From Hyphomicrobiales bacterium (GTDB lineage: Bacteria > Pseudomonadota > Alphaproteobacteria > Rhizobiales > Xanthobacteraceae): DNA of 64,000 nt. Of this stretch, positions 8,511-16,497 are shown one piece after another (position 1 is the stretch's first letter; each line of letters opens with the position of its first letter). The notes under the pieces are model-generated. The model saw nothing but the letters and a program-made list of their open reading frames with translations. It did no database searches and had not been told where the DNA came from. Made by a program: the position numbers and the translations under genes. Where the stretch lies: contig JAFKKG010000008.1 of the NCBI GenBank assembly GCA_017305715.1, positions 62,001 to 126,000 on the forward strand, in the 5' to 3' direction.

Positions 8511-9985
8511 GCCACCTTCTGTGGCACATCCTGCGTTTGAGCCGCAAGCCTGTCACCGGAGGCCGCCAGGGCCGGGATGACCAGGGTTGCGATCAACCCC
8601 GGATGGGCATCGCCGAGCCGGAGTTCGCCGCCATGCAGGGTGGCCACCGCCGAGGCCAGGCTGAGGCCGAGGCCGGAACCGGGCAGCGTCCGGCTGGCTT
8701 CCAGCCGCACGAAACGCTCCACCGCGTGCTTGCGGTCGGCTTCGGGAATGCCGGGACCGTGGTCGGTGACGCTGAGCAGCACGGAAGCCCCCTCGCGCCG
8801 CGCCTCGATCAGGATCTCGCGGGATCGCGCCGCCACGGCGGCGTCCAGCGGCTGCACCGCGGGATCCGGCTTGCCGTATTTGATCGCATTCTCGACCAGA
8901 TTGGCCAGCGCCTGGCTGATCAGTTCGCGGTTGCCATGGAGCCGCGCGGTTTCGGTCCTGACGCGCAGGGTCAGCCCGTCGTCTTCGGCCAGCGGCTCAT
9001 AGAGTTCGTGAATGCCCTTGGCGACGTCGGCGGCGTCGAAATCGTCCATGTTGTCGCGCGCCTGCCCGGACTCGGCGCGCGCGATCATGAGCAGCGCGTT
9101 GAAGGTGCGGATCAGGCCGTCGGATTCCTCGATGGTGCGTTCCAATGCGGCGCGGTATTCGGCCTCGCTGCCGGAACTCGCCAGCGCCTCCTCGGCGCGG
9201 TTGCGCAGCCGCGTCAGCGGCGTCTTCAGATCATGGGCGATGTTGTCGGAGACCTCCTTGAGGCCCATCATCAAAGCCTCGATGCGCTCCAGCATGGCGT
9301 TGAGGTTTTCCGCGAGCCGGTCGAGTTCGTCGCCGCTGCGCCCGACCGGCAGCCGGCCGGAGAGATCGCCCGCCATGATGCGCTGGGTGGTGCCGGTCAT
9401 GGCGTCGATCCGGTATAGCACCCGCCGCGCCACGAAGATGCCGCCGCCGAGGCCGAGCACGATGACGACCAGCAGCGACCATTGCGCGGCTTCGGCGACG
9501 ATGCCGAACAGCCGACGCCGTTCATCGAGATCGCGTCCGACCAGGAGCCGAAAACCGTTGTCGAGCTCGGTGACGCGCACCAGCGCGCGATGGTTGGCGG
9601 TGTCCTGCTCGTCGAGCCGGCGGTACGCGGTCTCGGACCAGCCCGTGGAGGCCATCACGCCGGGAGACAGCGATTCGACATTCCCGCCGAACGCCGTTCC
9701 GGCCGGCGTGGTGACGAGATAGAGATTGGCGCCGGGCCGCAGGGCGCGATAGGCGAGCGTGGTGGCAAGGCCGCGCAAGCCCCGGCGCGCATAGGTGGTC
9801 TCGATCTCGGTGATCTCGGCATTGACCGTCGTGGTGATCTGCTCGTTGATCAGCCGGCGCGTATTCCAGGCGAAATAGCCCAGCAACGAGGCGGCAAACA
9901 GCGCAAACAGGAACAGATAGGCCAGCGTCAGGCGGAACGCCGTGGTGCGGATCAGTTTACCGAATGCCGTCACGGATCGTTTCAC
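8507..9985 (-). CDS. HAMP-containing sensor histidine kinase, separated from its regulator
   Basis: An inner-membrane sensor kinase of 492 residues: TM1 at ~17-40, a periplasmic sensing region at ~41-165, TM2 at ~169-190, HAMP at ~190-243, phosphoacceptor H251 in NIAHDLKTPLTRLR, and a HATPase with GPGIPEADR and GSGLGLSLA. The GTG at 9985 has no clear ribosome site; a second GTG at 9973 would also fit. No response regulator adjoins it. The nearest OmpR-type regulator on the same strand is at 15544-16224, beyond a block of unrelated genes, which suggests the pair was split by insertion. Confidence 0.92.
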   Translation of the reverse strand: MKRSVTAFGKLIRTTAFRLTLAYLFLFALFAASLLGYFAWNTRRLINEQITTTVNAEITEIETTYARRGLRGLATTLAYRALRPGANLYLVTTPAGTAFGGNVESLSPGVMASTGWSETAYRRLDEQDTANHRALVRVTELDNGFRLLVGRDLDERRRLFGIVAEAAQWSLLVVIVLGLGGGIFVARRVLYRIDAMTGTTQRIMAGDLSGRLPVGRSGDELDRLAENLNAMLERIEALMMGLKEVSDNIAHDLKTPLTRLRNRAEEALASSGSEAEYRAALERTIEESDGLIRTFNALLMIARAESGQARDNMDDFDAADVAKGIHELYEPLAEDDGLTLRVRTETARLHGNRELISQALANLVENAIKYGKPDPAVQPLDAAVAARSREILIEARREGASVLLSVTDHGPGIPEADRKHAVERFVRLEASRTLPGSGLGLSLASAVATLHGGELRLGDAHPGLIATLVIPALAASGDRLAAQTQDVPQKVA

Positions 9986-10138
9986 CCGACATGTTGAATG
10001 CTGTCATGAACATTATCACGGGTATTTGGAGCGCCTGAAGTGACAATGCGTTCATGAACCGGAAGCGGCGAATGGTTCGTGAGCGTTATCCATTGCGAGC
10101 GCCGCCCCTGCGATCGCCGACTGTCGCCACGATCTTTA

Positions 10139-10157
10139 TTTCCTTTTGTTTACAATC
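10139..10157 (+). repeat. left copy of 19-base direct repeat bordering the 10-15 kb block
   Basis: TTTCCTTTTGTTTACAATC here recurs as TTTCCTTTTGTTTGCAGTC at 15322-15340 in the same orientation (17 of 19 identical). It sits between the kinase start and the end of the oxidoreductase gene. A small hairpin (GCCGC/GCGGC, 10163-10176) follows. It may be an insertion scar; chance similarity of pyrimidine-rich sequence cannot be excluded. Confidence 0.4.
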
Positions 10158-10218
10158 TATTAGCCGCTCTGGCGGCCATCATCCGTCGCAAGCATGTCGA
10201 TTCTGGAACGATCGACCG

Positions 10219-11829
10219 CTACGACTGGGCATCCGTGCCCAGGATGCGCGCCGCGGCGTGCTCGCCGATCATGAGCGACGCCGCATTCGTATTGGCGGAT
10301 GTGACAGTCGGCATCACCGAGGCGTCGGCTATCCGCAGAGATGATAGTCCGCGTACCCGCAAGTCTGGATCGACGACCGCCATGGCATCCGTGCCAATCC
10401 GGCAAGTGCCGCTCGCATGGAACACCGTACCGCCGCTGGATCGGACGAAATCGAGGATATTGGCGTCCGACTGCACCGATGCACCGGGCAGCACCTCCTC
10501 TTCCCAAAGATCGCGGAATGCCGGCTGGGCGTGGATTTCGCGAATGATCTTGACGCCCTCCACCATCGTCTTGCGATCGATTTCCGCCGCGAGATAATTA
10601 GGGGCGATCTCGGGCTGCGCGAAAGGATCGACCGACCGGATGCGCACGTGACCGCGCGATTGCGGGTGGCATTGCCAGAACGACGTGGTGAAACCCGAAT
10701 ATGAGTGGAGCGGCTCGCCAGGCTTGTCGACCGACAGCGGCATGACATTGAACTGGATGTCCGGCCGGCCGGGACGTGCATATCGTGTCATGGCCGCGCC
10801 CCCTACCTGACCTGCTCCAACTGTCAAGGGCCCGCGGCCGCGCAGCGCCCAATCCAGCCCCATCGCCGCCAGCTTCAATGGATTGCGCACATCATCGTTG
10901 AGCGACCGCTTGTGCTTGAGGCGAAGGATCGACCGCACCTGATAGTGGTCCTGCAGATTGGCGCCGACGCCAGGCAGATCGATGATTGGTGCAATACCAA
11001 GCGGTTTGAGAAGTGCAGCCTCGCCGATGCCGGAGAGTTGCAGAAGCTGCGGCGATTGCACCGCCCCCGCACAAAGAATGACCTCGCGCTCGGCATGCGC
11101 GGTGCGGACCTGACCTCCAACGATATACTGCACGCCCACCGCCTCCGCGCCTCGCAGGAGAATGCGGCTGACCTGTGCGTGCGTCACGATGGTCAGATTG
11201 GACCGATGCCGGATCGGGTGCAGGAACGCGGCCGCGGCGCTCGCGCGCCAATAGCGGCCGATGCTCAGCTGGTAGCTGCCGACGCCGTAGGTACTCTCCC
11301 CGTTGAAGTCCGGGTTGCGCGGCAGCCCGTATTGCACGGCCGCCTCGATCCACGCGCGACAATCGGGATGATCGTTGCGGAGATCCGACACATCCAGTTC
11401 GCCCAGCGCGCCGCGATACTGCGAAGCCGCGCCGTTGTAACGCTCGATCCGCCTGAAATGGGGCAGCACAGCACGCGAACCCCACCCGGTCCCGCCGAGC
11501 CGTTCCCATTCATCGAAGTCTTCGTGCTGCCCGCGGATGAAGATCAGGCCGTTGATCGAACTCGAGCCGCCGAGAACGCGCCCCCGCGGCCATGCAATCG
11601 CCCGGCCGCCCGAGCCTTCGCAGGGTTCTGTCTGGAAGATGCGCGAGAAGCGTTCGTCGTAAATCGTTCGAAAATACCCCACCGGGATTTTCAGCCAGAA
11701 GCTTTTGTCCTGCCCGCCTGCCTCAAGCAGGAGGACGCGGTGAGCCGGGTCAGCGGATAGCCGGTTTGCGAGCACCGAGCCCGCGGAGCCAGCTCCAACG
11801 ATCACGTAATCATAACCTTGTCCGCCCAT
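10219..11829 (-). CDS. GMC-family FAD-dependent oxidoreductase, alcohol/choline dehydrogenase-like
   Basis: A 536-residue flavoenzyme of the glucose-methanol-choline family. The dinucleotide site YVIVGAGSAGSVLANRL is at residues 8-24, GMC signature 1 (PRGRVLGGSSSINGLIFIRG) at about 88-107, and the catalytic His/Asn pair near the C-terminus in FHASGTCRIG and TSANTNAASLMIGE. It would oxidise a primary alcohol to an aldehyde; the substrate is not determinable. The ATG at 11829 starts the flavin fold; an upstream in-frame start at 11898 would lie in the operator region. It is divergent from the GntR regulator and shares a palindromic control region with it. Confidence 0.92.
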   Translation of the reverse strand: MGGQGYDYVIVGAGSAGSVLANRLSADPAHRVLLLEAGGQDKSFWLKIPVGYFRTIYDERFSRIFQTEPCEGSGGRAIAWPRGRVLGGSSSINGLIFIRGQHEDFDEWERLGGTGWGSRAVLPHFRRIERYNGAASQYRGALGELDVSDLRNDHPDCRAWIEAAVQYGLPRNPDFNGESTYGVGSYQLSIGRYWRASAAAAFLHPIRHRSNLTIVTHAQVSRILLRGAEAVGVQYIVGGQVRTAHAEREVILCAGAVQSPQLLQLSGIGEAALLKPLGIAPIIDLPGVGANLQDHYQVRSILRLKHKRSLNDDVRNPLKLAAMGLDWALRGRGPLTVGAGQVGGAAMTRYARPGRPDIQFNVMPLSVDKPGEPLHSYSGFTTSFWQCHPQSRGHVRIRSVDPFAQPEIAPNYLAAEIDRKTMVEGVKIIREIHAQPAFRDLWEEEVLPGASVQSDANILDFVRSSGGTVFHASGTCRIGTDAMAVVDPDLRVRGLSSLRIADASVMPTVTSANTNAASLMIGEHAAARILGTDAQS

Positions 11830-11849
11830 TTTCCCGCTAGCCAAACATT

Positions 11850-11894
11850 CTAAACATACTATAGTATCAAACGTACTATAGATAGGATGTTTAG
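11850..11894. promoter_or_regulatory. operator region between oxidoreductase and GntR genes
   Basis: An inverted repeat with 13-base arms (CTAAACATACTAT at 11850-11862 and its near-complement at 11882-11894, 12 of 13 pairs) encloses a perfect palindrome ATACTATAGTAT (11856-11867) and a second TACTATAG (11874-11881). The region is much more AT-rich than its surroundings. Its position, 21 bases from the oxidoreductase start and 26 from the regulator start, suits binding by the GntR/UTRA protein and dual control. Confidence 0.6.
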
Positions 11895-11920
11895 ACAAGC
11901 AGCCTCGCCGCGGACCCCTT

Positions 11921-12658
11921 ATGAACGAAACCGGTCACCGCATTTTCGGCTCGACGCCCATTCCACGCTACGTGCAACTGGCGGAGTTGTTCCGCCACCG
12001 CATGGACAAGGGCGAATGGAGACCCGGCAGCACCCTGCCATCGATCGACGATCTGATGGAACAGTTCGACGTGGCCCGCGTGACGATACGCCAGGCCATC
12101 GCGCTGCTCGCGGACGAGGGCCTGCTGTCGCCGCAGCGCGGCCGGGGCACGTTTGTCACCGAGAAGGCGGGCATGCGACGGCAGTTGCGCGTCGAAACGA
12201 CGCTCGCCGATCTCGTCCAAATGTATCGCGGCGACCGCCCGGAACACTCGACAGTCGAAGAAGGCGTGAGCAGTCCGGTGATCAAGGCCGCCGAAGGGAT
12301 GGCCGCGCCAAAGTACTTCCATATGCGACGCGTGCATTCCCGAGACGGCGAGCGCTACTGCGTCATCTCGATGTATATCGATTACCGCGTGTTCCGGCGG
12401 GCACCTGCGCGATTTCGCCGTGAACTGGTGCTGCCGCTGCTGACATCGCTGCCAGGCCTCAAAATTGCCTCGGGCCGTCAGACGCTCACCATCACAAAGG
12501 CCGACGTTGAGACCGCGCGCTTGCTAGGGATTGCCGTCAACACGCCAATGGCGGAGGTACGTCGAGTCCTTTGCGGCGCTGACGGCGCGGTCGTTTATCT
12601 CGCCGACGTGACCTATCGCGGGGACTACATCCACCTCGAGATGGATCTGAGGCCATGA
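11921..12658 (+). CDS. GntR-family (HutC/UTRA) transcriptional regulator
   Basis: A 245-residue regulator. The winged helix at ~14-78 includes LPSIDDLMEQFDVARVTIRQAI with the GRGTFV wing; the C-terminal ~140 residues form a UTRA ligand-binding domain (AxEVRRVLCGADGAVVYLADV). Such proteins are usually repressors released by a pathway substrate or product. The ATG at 11921 begins the normal family N-terminus. It is divergent from the oxidoreductase gene, with the palindromic operator between, and upstream of the binding protein and sulfatase genes, so it probably controls the whole block. The effector is unknown. Confidence 0.92.
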   Translation: MNETGHRIFGSTPIPRYVQLAELFRHRMDKGEWRPGSTLPSIDDLMEQFDVARVTIRQAIALLADEGLLSPQRGRGTFVTEKAGMRRQLRVETTLADLVQMYRGDRPEHSTVEEGVSSPVIKAAEGMAAPKYFHMRRVHSRDGERYCVISMYIDYRVFRRAPARFRRELVLPLLTSLPGLKIASGRQTLTITKADVETARLLGIAVNTPMAEVRRVLCGADGAVVYLADVTYRGDYIHLEMDLRP

Positions 12659-12833
12659 CGCAGCAATCCCGTGCGCACCGTGTCGTGCGGGCCCCTCAAC
12701 GACATCTGCGATGGGCGGGCAACACTGACTGAAAAGCCGGGTCTGGGCTTCGGAGACGACGATCTCGTCGCCATAGAGCGTTATCGCGTCCGGCACCGAC
12801 CGCGGCGCGGACAGAAAACAGGGAGGAGGAGAG

Positions 12834-13802
12834 ATGTCGTTCGTTCATCGGGTAATCACATCGGTTTGTCTGCTGTTTCTTTATGCGCCAACAGCCTTTG
12901 CACAGCCTTATCCTAGTCGGATCATCAAGCTCGTCGTTCCATATCCGGCCGGAGGTGCCATCGACATCACCGGCCGCTTGCTCGCCGAACATCTGCAAAG
13001 AGAGTTGAACGCCACCATAATCGTGGAGAACAAGGCAGGAGCCGGCGGTACGATTGGGGCCAATGCCGTGGCCAAGGCCGCGCCTGACGGTTACACGATC
13101 CTGTTGAGTGGCGCCGCCACGCACGCATTCGCCCCCTCGCTGTTCAAGACGCTGCCATACGATCCTCTCGCCGACTTCACGCCGATCACCCAGGTGTCGG
13201 AAGGCTACCTCGCCCTGACCGTGAAGGCCGACTCGGGCGTCAAGGATCTCGCCGGCTTCATCGCGACGATGAAGGACAAGGGCGCGTCCAGCAACTACGC
13301 CAGCAACGGCTTTGGCACCTACCCCCATCTGGCCATGGAACTCCTCAAGCAAACGGCTGAGATCGACGTGACACACGTCCCGTTCAAGGGCGGCAATGAA
13401 TCAGTGACGGCGCTGCTTGGAGGACAGGTGCAGGCGACCCTCAATCACCTGCCGGTAGTCCAACCGCAGGTCGACGCCGGAGCGTTTCGTATACTCGCAA
13501 CGTCGGGACCTGTGCGCGCCCGTGCGTTCCCTGACGCCCCGACACTGAAGGAATCCGGATACGACGTCGTGGCTTCCGCCTGGTTCGGCCTGTTTGCCCC
13601 TGCTGGAACGCCGCGAGAAATCGTCGAGCGGATTTCCACTGCCGTTGCCCGCGTCGCGAAGAATCCTGAATTACAGGAGAAGCTGCGCATCCAAGGCGAC
13701 GAGGTTCGCGTGGAGGGATCGGAAAATTTTCTGACGCTCCAGAAGAGCGAACTGGAGAAGTGGAAAACGGTGATCGAAAAGGCCAAAATCGTCATCAACT
13801 GA
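12834..13802 (+). CDS. Bug/TctC-type extracytoplasmic solute-binding protein
   Basis: A 322-residue periplasmic protein of the tripartite tricarboxylate transporter receptor family. The signal peptide is residues ~1-23 (ending AFA). The family core follows: YPSRIIKLVVPYPAGGAID, ENKAGAGGTIGANAVAKA-DGYT, HVPFKGGNESVTALLGGQV and APAGTPREIVERI. A strong GGGAGGAGGAGAG ribosome site precedes the ATG. No TctA or TctB membrane genes are near, so it is one of the many orphan Bug proteins and may serve a distant transporter or a sensor. The sulfatase gene follows after 10 bases and is almost certainly cotranscribed. Confidence 0.92.
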   Translation: MSFVHRVITSVCLLFLYAPTAFAQPYPSRIIKLVVPYPAGGAIDITGRLLAEHLQRELNATIIVENKAGAGGTIGANAVAKAAPDGYTILLSGAATHAFAPSLFKTLPYDPLADFTPITQVSEGYLALTVKADSGVKDLAGFIATMKDKGASSNYASNGFGTYPHLAMELLKQTAEIDVTHVPFKGGNESVTALLGGQVQATLNHLPVVQPQVDAGAFRILATSGPVRARAFPDAPTLKESGYDVVASAWFGLFAPAGTPREIVERISTAVARVAKNPELQEKLRIQGDEVRVEGSENFLTLQKSELEKWKTVIEKAKIVIN

Positions 13803-13812
13803 AAGTGCCCCG

Positions 13813-15276
13813 ATGAGTCTACCCAACATCATTCTCATTATTACCGACCAGCAGCGCGCCGACACCATCGCGGCATTGGGCGCCCCCTGGATGCACACGC
13901 CGCATCTCGACCGGCTGGTACGAGAAGGCACTGCTTTCACCCAGTGCTTCGTCACCTCACCCGTTTGTGTTGCCTCCCGCGCCAGCCTGTTCACCGGCAA
14001 GTATCCGCACAGCACGCACGTGTTCACGAATTTCGAACCATGGCAGCCGACGTGGGTCCCGTCGCTTGCCGCGCAGGGCTATCACTGCGTCAACATCGGC
14101 AAGATGCATATCAACCCGTACGATGCCGCCGGCGGCTTTCATCAGCGTTTCGTCGTGGAGAACAAGGACCGGCCGCTTTTCCTGGAGGAACGCGATCGCG
14201 CGATCTACGACGAATGGGACAAGGCGCTGCGTGTGCGTGGCCTGACCAAGCCATCGCGGTTCAACCGCCATGCCGGCGACCCGGAAGGTTACAAGCGCGC
14301 GCTCGGTGCGTTCGCCTGGCATCTCGATGCCGACATGCACCCTGATAATTTCGTTGGGAATACTGCGTGCTGGTGGATCGAAGATCGCAAATGCCCGGAC
14401 CCTCTGTTCCTTCAAATCGGCTTTCCGGGCCCGCATCCGCCTTACGATCCCCTGCCCGAATGGCTTGACCGGTACGCTGAAGCCGATATCCCCGTGCCGG
14501 ATGTCAGCGACTCGGAGCTGGAACACCAGCCGCGCGCTCTGAAGATGTTGCGCGAGAACATGACGCGCTTGAACTTCGACTCCGTAAACTGGCGAACCGA
14601 CGCGAGCCACGAGGACTTGCTGCGGCTGCGCCGCCATTACGCCGCCAATGTCTCGATGATCGACGAACAGGTCGGGCGGATCATGGCAGCGCTCGATGCA
14701 AAGGGTTATCTGGACAATGCAATCGTGATTTTCACGTCCGATCATGCCGATGCCCTCGGCGATCACGGTCATATCCAGAAATGGACGATGTACGATACCG
14801 TGCTCCGTGTTCCGCTGGTGTTGTGGTCGAAGGACCGGATAGCTGCCGATCGCCGTCGTGACGACCTGGTGCAACTCATCGACATCGCTCCAACCATATT
14901 GGAAGCGGCCGACGTGCCGGTGCCGCCCGACTTCGAGGCCCGCTCGCTATGGGGAGCACTCGAGGATCGTGCAGGCTATGTACCGCGCGATACGGTCTAT
15001 TCTGAAGTCGCGCGCGACCACGTGCAAACCGGTGCGGAATTGATCGTCATGCGACGCTGCCGGGACTGGAAGCTCGTCGTCTATCTCGATGACGAGGAAG
15101 GCGAACTCTACGACCTCCGTGCCGATCCCGACGAGAAGCGCAACCTGTGGCACGAGCCCGGAGTTCGCGATCGACGAGACAAGATGATCGGCGAGACCCT
15201 GCGCTGGTCCGTGGGAGGCTCCCTAAAGGCACACCGCCGCCCAACCCGAGCACCACAGAAGGCGATGCCGGTGTAG
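13813..15276 (+). CDS. type I sulfatase, formylglycine-dependent
   Basis: A 487-residue alkaline-phosphatase-superfamily hydrolase with no signal peptide. Metal ligands start at TDQQRAD (D12), the catalytic C52 lies in SPVCVASRASLFTG (the C-x-P/A-S-R type needing conversion to formylglycine), and a second metal site appears in TSDHADALGDHG. Size and cytoplasmic location resemble choline-sulfatase, but phosphonate/phosphate ester hydrolases share these motifs. The Ala at the usual Pro position is an accepted variant. Neighbouring oxidoreductase and binding protein suggest use of a sulfated alcohol: import, desulfation, oxidation. No sulfatase-maturing enzyme is in the window. Confidence 0.9.
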   Translation: MSLPNIILIITDQQRADTIAALGAPWMHTPHLDRLVREGTAFTQCFVTSPVCVASRASLFTGKYPHSTHVFTNFEPWQPTWVPSLAAQGYHCVNIGKMHINPYDAAGGFHQRFVVENKDRPLFLEERDRAIYDEWDKALRVRGLTKPSRFNRHAGDPEGYKRALGAFAWHLDADMHPDNFVGNTACWWIEDRKCPDPLFLQIGFPGPHPPYDPLPEWLDRYAEADIPVPDVSDSELEHQPRALKMLRENMTRLNFDSVNWRTDASHEDLLRLRRHYAANVSMIDEQVGRIMAALDAKGYLDNAIVIFTSDHADALGDHGHIQKWTMYDTVLRVPLVLWSKDRIAADRRRDDLVQLIDIAPTILEAADVPVPPDFEARSLWGALEDRAGYVPRDTVYSEVARDHVQTGAELIVMRRCRDWKLVVYLDDEEGELYDLRADPDEKRNLWHEPGVRDRRDKMIGETLRWSVGGSLKAHRRPTRAPQKAMPV

Positions 15277-15321
15277 ACCCTGGTAACACGGCTGCACCTA
15301 GCGACTTCCTGAGTATTGTTC

Positions 15322-15340
15322 TTTCCTTTTGTTTGCAGTC
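15322..15340 (+). repeat. right copy of 19-base direct repeat
   Basis: Partner of the copy at 10139-10157, 46 bases past the sulfatase stop. It overlaps a hairpin (GTCGGGC/GCCCGAC, 15338-15357). Position at the other edge of the foreign-looking block is its main interest. Confidence 0.4.
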
Positions 15341-15409
15341 GGGCGTCACTGCCCGACCGGCGGCAGTTTCCTTATGCGCTCGCCATTTCGCGAAGCGCGA
15401 TCAACGGAG

Positions 15410-15440
15410 AAAGCCCCGCTCGGGCGGGGCTTTTGCTTTT
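15410..15440 (+). terminator. rho-independent terminator after the sulfatase gene
   Basis: A 9-base stem (AAAGCCCCG/CGGGGCTTT) with a six-base loop is followed by TTTTGCTTTT on the plus strand. It ends the binding protein-sulfatase transcript. On the minus strand the stem is followed by TTTCTCC, so it may also stop the response regulator transcript, separating it from the block. Confidence 0.75.
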
Positions 15441-15543
15441 CGGTGGCGCTGCGGAACGCAACTGACGGCCAGGAGACGCGGTAAATGGAAATAGCAGGCG
15501 ATCCAGAGCAACACGCCTGAACAAGCACAACAATTATTGCAGC

Positions 15544-16224
15544 TTATCTGATGCCGTCCCGGATCATGTAACCCGCGCCGCGGATCGTATGCAGCAGGGG
15601 GCGCTCAAAGCCCTTGTCGATCTTGGAGCGCAGCCGCGAAATGTGCACGTCGATGACGTTGGTCTGCGGATCGAAGTGATAATCCCAGACGTTTTCCAGC
15701 AGCATCGTTCGCGTCACCACCTGCCCCGCATGCTTCATCAAATACTCGAGCAGGCGGAATTCGCGCGGCTGCAGCGTCAGTTCGTCCTTGCCGCGGGCGA
15801 CGCGGTGCGACAGCCGGTCGAGTTCGAGATCGCCGACCTTGTAGGTGGTCTCCTCGGCCGGACCGCCATGGCGGCGCGACAGCACTTCGACGCGCGCCAG
15901 GAGTTCGGCGAATGAATAGGGCTTTGGCAGATAGTCGTCTCCGCCGGCGCGCAGGCCCTTGATGCGGTCGTCGACCTGCCCGAGCGCGGAAAGGATCAGG
16001 ACCGGCGTGCGGTCGCCCTTGTCGCGGAGCGCGCCGATCAGGGACAGGCCGTCGCGCTTGGGCAACATGCGGTCGACCACCAGCACGTCGTAATCGCCGC
16101 TGTCGGCGAGCGACAGCCCTTCCTCGCCATCGCTGGCGAGATCGGCGACATAACCGACTTCACGGAACGCCTTCACCAGATAGTCGGCGGACTCGCGGTC
16201 GTCTTCGATGATCAGAATGCGCAT
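15544..16224 (-). CDS. OmpR-family response regulator, separated from its kinase
   Basis: A 226-residue two-component regulator: receiver domain with acidic pair D8/D9, phosphoacceptor D51 (VLVVDRMLPKRDG) and K near 100 (YLPKPYSF), then a winged-helix domain (PREFRLLEYLMKHAGQVVTR, DVHISRLRSKI). The start is uncertain: the ATG at 16224 begins the receiver exactly as in the family but lacks a ribosome site; a GTG at 16245 would add seven residues. No kinase gene adjoins. The likely partner is the kinase at 8507-9985 on the same strand, 5.5 kb downstream beyond the inserted block. Confidence 0.93.
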   Translation of the reverse strand: MRILIIEDDRESADYLVKAFREVGYVADLASDGEEGLSLADSGDYDVLVVDRMLPKRDGLSLIGALRDKGDRTPVLILSALGQVDDRIKGLRAGGDDYLPKPYSFAELLARVEVLSRRHGGPAEETTYKVGDLELDRLSHRVARGKDELTLQPREFRLLEYLMKHAGQVVTRTMLLENVWDYHFDPQTNVIDVHISRLRSKIDKGFERPLLHTIRGAGYMIRDGIR

Positions 16225-16330
16225 TTGGGGGGCAGTTGCGGTCACGTGATTGGCTTTCTCTCACCATGGCGCGGGCCGCATGCCGATGCAAGGCGACCGG
16301 GAACCCTCGCGATCTTTTGTAGGGATCTGG

Positions 16331-16384
16331 AAAAAAAGCGGGCGGCGAGGCTGGGGGACCCCGCCGCCCTTTTCCCTTCCGACG
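16331..16384 (-). terminator. terminator after the Do-family protease gene
   Basis: Read on the minus strand, GGGCGGCG/CGCCGCCC arms (16379-16372 and 16347-16340) are followed by GC and seven Ts. This is a strong intrinsic terminator just before the response regulator gene, so the protease and regulator genes are at least partly separate transcripts. The plus strand also has TTTT after the stem. Confidence 0.75.
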
Positions 16385-16497
16385 GAGGGGGGCGAATTCC
16401 ATCGAAAGGTACTTTGAGGGAGCGAGCTTTGGACCCGCTCCCCGGAAGGAGCCGTCGGCGGGGGCGACTGATGCCGGCGAAACCCTCCATCTGGTAT

